Shown here one piece after another: positions 1-4,984 of a stretch of DNA of 5,620 nt. Below the pieces are notes generated by a model. That model saw nothing but the letters and a program-made list of their open reading frames with translations. It had not been told where the DNA came from and made no database searches. Position numbers and translations under genes: made by a program. The DNA is taken from positions 1 through 5,620 of the forward strand of contig QHPW01000185.1 of the NCBI GenBank assembly GCA_003219675.1, given 5' to 3'. How positions within the stretch are numbered: the first letter of the stretch is position 1; each line of letters starts with the position of its first letter. This DNA is from Verrucomicrobiota bacterium (GTDB lineage Bacteria > Verrucomicrobiota > Verrucomicrobiia > Limisphaerales > AV2).

Positions 1-2
1 CC

Positions 3-128
3 GAAACGACGAAAAGCGGTGAACTGACGTTGGATTGGTTCCGCGAGCCGGGCCTTGGTGACAACGGCCGCGGCTGTCACGTCGCCGAAGTTTGGTTGAT
101 CAAAGTCCTGGCGCCTGTCCGAAAGTGA
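3..128 (+). CDS. C-terminal end of an unidentified protein (5' end outside window)
   Basis: A plus-strand frame is open from the left edge and ends with TGA at 126-128, giving 41 residues. It includes GELTLDWFREPGLGDNGRG followed by CHVAEVWLIK. The alternating hydrophobic and polar pattern (LTLDW, HVAEVWLIKVL) suggests terminal beta strands of a beta-sandwich or an extracellular-type domain. I do not recognise the family with confidence and assign no function. It runs convergently with the cruF-like gene, and the two stops are about 93 bp apart, separated by hairpins. No competing frame at this edge looks protein-like. The call rests on this protein-like sequence and on the stop falling just before a terminator-like region. 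Confidence 0.5.
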   Translation, partial: ETTKSGELTLDWFREPGLGDNGRGCHVAEVWLIKVLAPVRK

Positions 129-142
129 TTTGTTTGGGGAGT

Positions 143-215
143 ACACGCCGCCGGCGTGTCCTTCGCGGCGGCTCGCGGCGAAGCGGAACGTCGCCGCAAG
201 TCGATTCTGGAATCG
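143..215. terminator. Hairpin cluster in convergent intergenic spacer (terminator / REP-like)
   Basis: Three inverted repeats lie between two convergent stops. At 143-159, ACACGCC and GGCGTGT form a 7-bp stem around a 3-nt loop. At 161-183, CTTCGC and GCGAAG form a 6-bp stem around 11 nt. At 202-215, CGATTC and GAATCG form a 6-bp stem around TG. None is followed by a clear U-tract on either strand, so a classical intrinsic terminator is not proven. The position suits a bidirectional terminator. The first two hairpins, with the preceding GGAGT, resemble dispersed palindromic repeats that I associate with verrucomicrobial genomes; this is from memory and unchecked. Confidence 0.45.
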
Positions 216-221
216 TCCAAT

Positions 222-1045
222 TCACCACCGCGCACCGCGCACGGCGTAAATAGTCACGATCGCGTTGGCGACGAAGCTGAGGGCGACTGCGGGCCACAGT
301 TGTTGAAGGGCATTGCCGGTGGCGAAATAGAAATTCAGCAACAGCCATAACGCCAACGGGTGGTAATCGGTCGGTTGTTTGATGGGCTGCTTGTTGATGA
401 GCCACGGCGTGGTGAAACCGAGGATGCCGAGCGCGACTGCGAACCAGCCAAGGAAATTCACCCACGGCGCCGAATACCAGCCCGGCACGACCGCATGCGT
501 TTCCCAGAACCAGTAATGCTTCACGCGCGCGGCGAACGGCTCCAATCCGAAATCAAACAGCACCGCCAGCCATAGTAAGTGGTTTTGCGCCACGGCCGCA
601 GGATGAGCCGCGCGACGCCGCGGCCATTGACGATAACCGCCAGCCACATCAACGGGACCGGCCACGGTACCCCTGGAATTCTCGCTCCGAGCACATCGGT
701 GTAAGCGCGCGGGCCGAACGGTACACCGGTCTTTTCAGCCACGAATGCGATGCCGAAAGAGATCGCGATGATGAGTGTCGCCGCCATGAAAACGTTTTGC
801 TCCGGCAGGCGCCGGGCCAGCCCGGTCAGAGAACTCACCGCCGCGAGCAGCCAGTACAGACCGTCGAGCCAGCGCCCTGCCTCGGCCGATGAAATGCCAA
901 GCAGAAGCGCGGTCCAGGCGACGGCGAAGCAACCCAAAAACGCGATGAAAACGGGCTTGTGCACGGCATGCGCCCAGGGCGATGGCCACTGCGCGACGCC
1001 GCCGGGGAAGAATTCCGCCGGCCCGGGCCTGAACAACGGTTTCAT
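222..1045 (-). pseudogene. cruF: CruF-like carotenoid biosynthesis membrane protein (DUF422), frameshifted
   Basis: Two overlapping minus-strand frames together make one protein of about 275 residues, the normal size for the family. The first frame starts at ATG 1045. It has transmembrane stretches (FIAFLGCFAVAWTALLLGI; VFMAATLIIAISFGIAFVAE) and the hallmark GVPFGPRAYTDVLG, then LILRPWRKT. The second frame carries FDFGLEPFAARVKHYWFWE and WVNFLGWFAVALGI and ends at TGA 224-222. These are typical of the carotenoid-synthesis family that includes CruF, a membrane-bound hydratase adding water to the psi end of gamma-carotene or related carotenoids. The frame changes around 560-590, just after RPWRKTTYYG; a few residues may also be missing there. 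Left as is, frame one runs to a stop at 521-523 and loses the C-terminal half. The upstream ribosome-binding region has been replaced by an insertion-sequence end 2 bp before the ATG. Family membership is fairly sure; the exact substrate is not. Confidence 0.75.
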
Positions 1046-1047
1046 TC

Positions 1048-1094
1048 TGTCGGGGTTAGATCAAAAGCGGAGGAATTGTTAGATCAAAAGTGGA
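1048..1094 (+). repeat. Left terminal inverted repeat of the IS with two transposase-site-like motifs
   Basis: It begins TGTCGG, then carries GTTAGATCAAAAGCGG at 1055-1070 and GTTAGATCAAAAGTGG at 1078-1093, a 23-bp period. The two copies differ at one base. The outer copy begins 7 bp in from the TGT terminus, exactly as at the right end, which supports the boundary chosen. Confidence 0.85.
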
Positions 1095-1145
1095 ATTCTT
1101 TGAGTATTTGGAGATTGGGCTTGTCTGTTGCATTGGTTTCGGTTC

Positions 1146-1330
1146 AACGGTGAGACCGTTCTGAGAAGGATACGGCTCTGCGGAAGCGCAACCGGAGCAG
1201 CTCAGAACCAGGAATTGAGTTCCTTGCTCAGCCCAAGGTTTCGGCCTTGGGCTGTTCTGTTCCCAGGCGAGGAACTCATTCAATTCCTGTTCGAGCGATA
1301 AACTTCAGGGGTTTGGGGGCAGCGCCCCCA
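1146..1330 (+). other. Gene-free IS leader with nested inverted repeats
   Basis: The stretch from the left IS end to the transposase holds no credible gene. It carries AACGGT/ACCGTT (1146-1151/1155-1160), and a competing pairing GTTCTGAG/CTCAGAAC (1158-1165/1201-1208). A long hairpin spans 1210-1288, with outer arms AGGAATTG/CAATTCCT and GAGTTCCT/AGGAACTC. A GC-rich hairpin TGGGGGC/GCCCCCA lies at 1314-1330. Such structures may stop outside transcription from reaching the transposase or limit its translation; this role is inferred from other insertion sequences, not shown here. Confidence 0.5.
1229..1254 (+). terminator. Perfect 10-bp stem-loop inside the IS leader
   Basis: CAGCCCAAGG at 1229-1238 and CCTTGGGCTG at 1245-1254 pair perfectly around the loop TTTCGG. 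A T-rich but interrupted tract (TTCTGTT) follows. It is the apex of the larger hairpin at 1210-1288. It resembles an intrinsic terminator facing into the element; without a clean U-run the efficiency is uncertain. Confidence 0.5.
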
Positions 1331-1349
1331 GCGAGGTATTTTCTCTGCT

Positions 1350-1360
1350 ATGAAAAAAAA
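1350..1360 (+). promoter_or_regulatory. ATG plus A8 tract: candidate slippage site or 1-bp lesion for transposase
   Basis: ATG at 1350 is followed directly by eight A's (1353-1360). Read straight, this frame does not join the transposase frame. Removing one A gives MKKTQLAKRASPLFVQEILC, which runs directly into the transposase and yields about 392 residues. A GAGG at 1333-1336, 13 bases upstream, is a possible but distant ribosome-binding site. A homopolymer of this length can support transcriptional or translational slippage, and is also a common site of indel mutation or sequencing error. Confidence 0.5.
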
Positions 1361-1425
1361 CTCAATTAGCCAAGCGGGCTTCACCGCTGTTCGTTCAGGA
1401 AATTCTCTGCGCCTTCAATGCTGGC

Positions 1426-2529
1426 TTGTTGGATGCCGGCACGGCGGCCGACCGGCTGATGATCAAGCCCAGCCGGCTTTATGAGTTGCGTCACCAGTGG
1501 CTAATCGACAAGGATGCTTTTATCCCCAAAGCTTCCGGCGGGGATCACAAGCCAGATTGGCCAGCTCCAGCACGTCAGTTTCTGGCCCACATCCTGCCAC
1601 ATAGTCAGCCGCTCAACTTCGCCCTGTTGGCCGATGAACTGGAGCGCCGGTTCGGCTTTAAACGCTCCAGGGCGGCGGTAGCCGCCTACGTTCGGCAACA
1701 ATTCCCCAATCGCGTTCCCACCTTACGACCAGGCCCCAAACCCCGACGACGCTGGCAATGTGCCGCCATTGGCGAACTCTGGCAGCATGATTCCTCTCCC
1801 CATGGCTGGTGGCCCGCCGATCATTATCCCACCCTCATTCTGACCCTCGACGACCATTCCCGAAAAATTCTCGGCGGAACTTTTGTGCCCAGCGATACCA
1901 CCTGGAGCCATTTCTCTCACCTGCGCCTCATTCTCGAACAGTTCGGTCTGCCAGCCTGCCTCTATACCGATGGCCTCTGCCTGTTCGGTCATCGTTCTCC
2001 AGCAGACCGCCTCGACACTCACTCTCAGTTCCAGCGGGCTTTCACAGCCCTGGGCGTTCATCACCGGGTAGCTCCCGATGCACAAGCCAAAGGTAAAATC
2101 GAACGACGCTTCCTCGTCTTCCAAAAACGTCTGGTCACTCTCCTGTCCTTTGAAAAAATCTCCGATTACACTCAGGCTAACCACTTCCTCAAAACCCAAA
2201 TCGATTGGCACAACAAAAACACCCGTTGCCGGACTCCCCGGCTCACCCCCGATCAGGCTTGGCAAAAAGCCCACGACCAAAAATGCTCCAAGCTCAGGCC
2301 CATGCCTGCTCCACCCCTGCTCGATCTCCACTTGGCCCTTCATCTTCAACGCCGTCTCAACCACGACTCTACACTCGACTTCCTCGGACGCTCTTGGCCG
2401 GTCACACCTACCAAACGTAAGATCGTCACTCTCATCCACCACCCCGACCAATGCTTCTGGGTCGTGCCAGAACCTCCCAATCCTCAAAATCCCACCTGGC
2501 CACCCGTTCTCGCACACCACCGCCTCTAA
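1426..2529 (+). CDS. DDE (rve-fold) IS transposase, start uncertain
   Basis: This enzyme cuts and joins the ends of the insertion sequence around it. The in-frame TTG at 1426 gives 367 residues, but the region before it in the same frame (FVQEILCAFNAG) clearly continues a helix-turn-helix-like N-terminus up to 1354, where TGA at 1351-1353 blocks it. An ATG at 1350 followed by eight A's lies one base out of frame. Visible parts are an N-terminal DNA-binding region (residues 1-27), a second helical region with ELERRFGFKRSRAAVAAYVR (71-90), and an integrase-type core. Likely catalytic acidic residues are D122 (LWQHDSSPHGW), D182 (LYTDG) and E226 (AKGKIERRF). A C-terminal region with GRSWPVTPTKRK follows. 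The best resemblance is to ISNCY/IS481-like transposases. The coding strand is unusually rich in C and poor in G compared with mreB, suggesting a different origin. Apart from the start, the frame is intact to TAA 2527-2529, so activity is possible if slippage supplies the N-terminus. Confidence 0.85.
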   Translation: MLDAGTAADRLMIKPSRLYELRHQWLIDKDAFIPKASGGDHKPDWPAPARQFLAHILPHSQPLNFALLADELERRFGFKRSRAAVAAYVRQQFPNRVPTLRPGPKPRRRWQCAAIGELWQHDSSPHGWWPADHYPTLILTLDDHSRKILGGTFVPSDTTWSHFSHLRLILEQFGLPACLYTDGLCLFGHRSPADRLDTHSQFQRAFTALGVHHRVAPDAQAKGKIERRFLVFQKRLVTLLSFEKISDYTQANHFLKTQIDWHNKNTRCRTPRLTPDQAWQKAHDQKCSKLRPMPAPPLLDLHLALHLQRRLNHDSTLDFLGRSWPVTPTKRKIVTLIHHPDQCFWVVPEPPNPQNPTWPPVLAHHRL

Positions 2530-2533
2530 TCTC

Positions 2534-2580
2534 TCCGGTTTTGATCTAACATCTTTTCCGGTTTTGAACTTCCGCCGACA
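2534..2580 (-). repeat. Right terminal inverted repeat of the IS
   Basis: It is inverted relative to the left end. The inner motif CCGGTTTTGATCTAAC is at 2535-2550. A degenerate outer copy, CCGGTTTTGAACTTCC at 2558-2573, matches the inner one at 13 of 16 positions. The terminus CCGACA is at 2575-2580. The period is again 23 bp. The outer motif is the most diverged of the four copies. Confidence 0.83.
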
Positions 2581-2595
2581 CAACCTGTTAATAAT
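2564..2595 (+). promoter_or_regulatory. Possible hybrid promoter for mreB at the IS boundary
   Basis: TTGAAC (2564-2569), inside the right IS end, resembles a -35 box. AATAAT (2590-2595), in the flanking DNA, resembles a -10 box. The 20-bp spacer is longer than the usual 17, so this is weak. It matters because only 51 bp of non-IS DNA remain upstream of mreB, and any native -35 further up has been displaced. Confidence 0.22.
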
Positions 2596-2631
2596 GTCAC
2601 ACTTAAGGTGTTCTGGTGCTAGGCACAATTC

Positions 2632-3660
2632 ATGTTTGCGCAACTTAAGAGCCTGTTTTCCAACGACATTGGGATAGACCTTGGGACTGCGAATTCTCTC
2701 GTTTATGTTCGTGATCAGGGAATCGTGTTGCGTGAACCGTCGGTCGTTGCCATCCAGGCGGGAACGACCAACGTCTTGGCTGTCGGGGAAGAAGCCAAGC
2801 GCATGCTCGGCCGCACTCCCGGCAACATCGTCGCCATTCGACCCATGAAAGACGGGGTGATCGCCGATTTCGAAATCACGGAATCGATGCTGCGGCATTT
2901 TATCCAAAAGGTTCACCATCGCAAACTCATCGCTCCCCGGGTCGTGGTCGCCGTCCCCTCGGGCATCACGGAAGTGGAAAAGCGGGCGGTCAAAGATTCC
3001 GCCACCCACGCCGGCGCGCGCGAAGTTTACTTGATCGAACAACCGATGGCCTCTGCGATTGGCGTCGGTCTCCCGGTCCATGAACCGGCCGGCAATATGA
3101 TTGTCGATATTGGCGGCGGGACCTGCGAAATTGCGATCATTTCCCTGGCGGGAATTGTGTTCAGTCGCAGTCTGAGGGTCGGCGGCGATGAGTTTGACGA
3201 AACCATCGTCGCCTACATGAAACGTGCCTACAACTTGATGATTGGCGAACGCACTGCGGAAGAAATCAAAATCCGTATCGGCTCGGCCTTTCCTCTGGAA
3301 CAGGAATTGACCATGGAAGTCAAAGGGCGCGATTTAAGCGCCGGGTTGCCGAAAACGCTGACGGTTCGTTCCGAGGAAATTCGCGAAGCCCTGAAGGAGC
3401 CTCTGACTAGTATTTTGGAGTCCATTCGCATCACTCTGGAGCGTTGCCCCCCTGAACTGTCCGCTGATCTCGTGGATCGCGGCATCGTCATGGCGGGCGG
3501 CGGCTCCTTGTTGCGTGGCATTGACCGACTGGTGGCCGAAGAAACCGGCCTGCCGGTCCACATTGCGGACGATCCTCTCACCGCGGTTGCCGAGGGCACC
3601 GGCCGGGTGTTGCAGGAACTCCAATTTCTCAAGCGAGTCGCTTCCTCCAGCCGGACCTGA
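2632..3660 (+). CDS. mreB: Rod shape-determining protein MreB (bacterial actin)
   Basis: MreB is an actin-like ATPase that polymerises on the inner face of the cytoplasmic membrane and guides the elongation machinery that inserts lateral peptidoglycan. At 342 residues it has the usual length. Actin-superfamily motifs are in order: phosphate-1 IGIDLGTANSLVYV (13-26), VVVAVPSGIT (104-113), EQPMASAIG (136-144), phosphate-2 IVDIGGGTCEIAII (157-170), VGGDEFD (183-189) and the adenosine motif VMAGGGSLLRGI (286-297). The N-terminal FAQLKSLFSNDIG is typical, which fixes the start at ATG 2632; the ribosome-binding signal is modest (AGG at 2621-2623). It is the first gene of the mreBCD-mrdA cluster, with 52 bp before mreC. 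The insertion sequence ends 51 bp upstream, so the native promoter is probably altered. No lesions are seen. Confidence 0.98.
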   Translation: MFAQLKSLFSNDIGIDLGTANSLVYVRDQGIVLREPSVVAIQAGTTNVLAVGEEAKRMLGRTPGNIVAIRPMKDGVIADFEITESMLRHFIQKVHHRKLIAPRVVVAVPSGITEVEKRAVKDSATHAGAREVYLIEQPMASAIGVGLPVHEPAGNMIVDIGGGTCEIAIISLAGIVFSRSLRVGGDEFDETIVAYMKRAYNLMIGERTAEEIKIRIGSAFPLEQELTMEVKGRDLSAGLPKTLTVRSEEIREALKEPLTSILESIRITLERCPPELSADLVDRGIVMAGGGSLLRGIDRLVAEETGLPVHIADDPLTAVAEGTGRVLQELQFLKRVASSSRT

Positions 3661-3702
3661 CCCTGGAGCGGGCCGGGAGTGCGTTCGCCCTGTTGTTCCG
3701 AC

Positions 3703-3709
3703 GGGGTGA
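3703..3709 (+). promoter_or_regulatory. Ribosome-binding site of mreC
   Basis: GGGGTGA lies just upstream of ATG 3713 (six bases from the GGGG run to the ATG) and supports this start, which also places the first transmembrane helix at residues 9-22 as usual for MreC. Confidence 0.5.
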
Positions 3710-3712
3710 CAG

Positions 3713-4480
3713 ATGTTAAAACGGCAGTATTACATAACGTGCGGCCTGGTCCTGCTGGTCGTGCTCGTGGTTCTCAACCTGCCTGAACCCACGGCCGGCA
3801 AGTTCAAGCTCGCTATCGGCGGACTTTTTCTGCCTCTCTTCGGGATCGCGGGCTCGGCCCAGAACCTGGTCGAACACGCGGGCAACACCATTGCGCCACG
3901 GAGCGCGCTTCTCAAACAAATCGAAGATCTCCAAAAAGAAAACCACCAATTGCGCGAGCAACTCATGCAGGCCCAGGAAGCCTGGCGGGAAAACGCGCAG
4001 CTCCGACAGGCCCTGGGCTGGCAACAGCGCGTCCCCTGGTCTCTGAAACCCGCCCGGGTCGTGGGACAGGATCCCGCAAACTGGTGGCGGACCATCATGG
4101 TTGATGTCGGCCTGCGGGACAGAATACGCACCAATATGACCGTGCTGACCTCCGAAGGCCTCGTCGGACGCATCAGCGACGTGGGTTTCGACCGTTCCGA
4201 GCCGCGCGACCAAAGCATCGTGGCCAAAGGAATCATCTCGCCGAGCGCTTCCAGCCTGGACCGTCTGCTGGTCGATCTGATGTTTGTTCCCGGCGGCAGC
4301 CTGCTCAAGCCTGGACAGGCAGTGATGACCAGCGGCGATGGAGGAATTTTTCGAAAGGGAATCGTCGTCGGCCAGATTGTGGACGTGCGAACCAACGACT
4401 ACGGGATGAATCTCGAAGCCCGCGTCAAACTGGCGGTGAACCCGAACCGCCTCGAAATGGTCTGGGTGATGCTGCAATGA
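3713..4480 (+). CDS. mreC: Rod shape-determining protein MreC, probable internal deletion
   Basis: MreC is a bitopic inner-membrane protein whose periplasmic beta domains bind and activate PBP2-RodA in the elongasome. The 255 residues show a membrane anchor (about 9-22), a periplasmic coiled coil (about 66-104, LLKQIEDLQKENHQLREQ onward), the first beta-domain region with ARVVGQDPANWW (114-125) and EGLVGRISDVGFDRS (148-162), and the second with MTSGDGGIFRKGIVVGQIVD (205-224). Compared with family members such as E. coli MreC, the stretch usually following the FDRS position (hydrophobic strand, a DP- or DA-like turn, another strand, about 17 residues) is absent: FDRS joins straight to EPRDQSIVAKGI. 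The frame is kept. The deletion falls in the beta domain and could harm folding. Bases 3950-4031 (residues 80-106) are repeated exactly in mreD. The stop overlaps the mreD start (ATGA, 4477-4480). Identity is secure; the deletion is inferred from family knowledge. Confidence 0.95.
   Translation: MLKRQYYITCGLVLLVVLVVLNLPEPTAGKFKLAIGGLFLPLFGIAGSAQNLVEHAGNTIAPRSALLKQIEDLQKENHQLREQLMQAQEAWRENAQLRQALGWQQRVPWSLKPARVVGQDPANWWRTIMVDVGLRDRIRTNMTVLTSEGLVGRISDVGFDRSEPRDQSIVAKGIISPSASSLDRLLVDLMFVPGGSLLKPGQAVMTSGDGGIFRKGIVVGQIVDVRTNDYGMNLEARVKLAVNPNRLEMVWVMLQ
3950..4031 (+). repeat. 82-bp exact repeat, copy 1 (native, in mreC)
   Basis: This copy encodes MreC residues 80-106, the end of the coiled coil plus LGWQQR. 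It fits its surroundings in sequence and structure, so it is the likely source of the copy at 4756-4837, 806 bp downstream in the same orientation. Every base matches by direct comparison. Confidence 0.95.
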
Positions 4481-4978
4481 ACTGGCTGAACACCTTCGCC
4501 GTACTGCTGATCGCCTTCCTGGCGGTCTTTCTGGAGTCGTATTGTCGCGGCCTGCGCAATCTGTTCGGCACACAAATCGATCTGCTGCCGGCCCTGATTG
4601 TTTACGCGAGTCTGAGCGCCGGCCTTTCGACCGTGGGCCTGCTGGCGTTACTGGGCGGGCTTTGGTTCGATTCGCTCTCGGCCAACCCGCTGGGAATCAG
4701 CGTGCTTCCGCTGTTCGTCGTCGGGTTTATCATCCATTACTGCCGCGAGTTGATTTTGCGCGAGCAACTCATGCAGGCCCAGGAAGCCTGGCGGGAAAAC
4801 GCGCAGCTCCGACAGGCCCTGGGCTGGCAACAGCGCGGGCGGCGCGGCCTTCACTCCGCCGCTGTTTTACCTGTTCGGCCGGCTCAACCGCGCCTTTAGC
4901 TATCAGCCCCAGCCACAAACCAGTTTTCGTCCCGATCGCGAAATCAAGCGCGACCGCCGGCCTCATGTGGATTACTGA
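4477..4978 (+). pseudogene. mreD: Rod shape-determining protein MreD, disrupted by an mreC segment
   Basis: MreD is a small polytopic inner-membrane protein of the elongasome. Residues 1-93 are normal: transmembrane segments NTFAVLLIAFLAVFLESY, LLPALIVYASLSAGLS, VGLLALLGGLWFDSLSANPL and ISVLPLFVVGFIIHY, ending CRELI. From 4756 an 82-bp exact copy of mreC follows, in frame, giving LREQLMQAQEAWRENAQLRQ and seven more residues. It then leads into about 20 out-of-frame residues and a stop at TAG 4897-4899. The true C-terminus is readable in the +1 frame from 4838: GGAAFTPPLFYLFGRLNRAF, then SYQPQPQTSFRPDREIKRDR, ending at TGA 4976-4978. The native pieces sum to about 139 residues against a usual 160-175, so about 20-40 native residues, including membrane sequence, were replaced. 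Translation likely couples to mreC through the 4-bp overlap. As written the product would be a chimera lacking its last helix. Confidence 0.9.
4756..4837 (+). repeat. 82-bp exact repeat, copy 2 (ectopic, in mreD)
   Basis: It is identical to 3950-4031. Its hydrophilic coiled-coil coding content is foreign to MreD. The left junction lies in TTGCGCGAG, which also suits the MreD sequence (RELILRE), and the right junction shares GCGCG with mreD-like sequence, so microhomology may have guided the exchange. Because 82 is not a multiple of three, it shifts the frame of everything after it. Confidence 0.93.
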
Positions 4979-4984
4979 GCGACT

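Larger units (their letters stand above)
1048..2580 (+). mobile_element. Insertion sequence, 1,533 bp, single DDE transposase, TGT...ACA ends
   Basis: The element has a 47-bp imperfect terminal inverted repeat (1048-1094 against 2534-2580), 36 of 47 positions matching without gaps by my hand alignment. It starts TGTCGG and ends CCGACA. Each end holds two copies of a 16-bp motif around TTAGATCAAAA. Inside is a C-rich transposase gene whose stop (2527-2529) lies 4 bp from the right repeat, and a 255-bp hairpin-rich leader at the left. No convincing target duplication flanks it (ends of left flank CATTC, right flank CAACC), so it may be old or rearranged. It occupies the spacer between the divergent cruF-like gene and mreB. 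Group assignment is uncertain: the transposase and TGT end recall IS481/ISNCY-type elements. Confidence 0.85.

Noticed and set aside
1055..1093. The tandem TTAGATCAAAA motifs as a CRISPR array.
   Set aside because: Only two short copies occur with a 7-bp gap, and the same pair is found inverted at the other IS end, so they are transposase sites.
1056..1283. A 75-codon minus-strand open frame in the IS leader.
   Set aside because: It overlaps the terminal repeat and the hairpins, has no hydrophobic core or known motif, and is best explained by the inverted repeats.
1043..2585. Target-site duplication flanking the IS (CATTC left, CAACC right).
   Set aside because: Only three of five bases match, which is not convincing; the element may have lost its duplication through later change.
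1723..3081. A 452-codon open frame on the minus strand running from inside mreB through the IS.
   Set aside because: It is antisense to the transposase and mreB, crosses the IS boundary, and shows no recognisable domain; the openness follows from the C-rich coding strand opposite.
3716..4573. A 285-codon minus-strand open frame opposite mreC and mreD.
   Set aside because: It is opposite two clearly identified genes and has low-complexity, non-protein-like content.
3950..4837. The repeat pair as the template and variable regions of a diversity-generating retroelement.
   Set aside because: The two copies are identical, with no adenine-specific differences, and no reverse transcriptase is present in the window.
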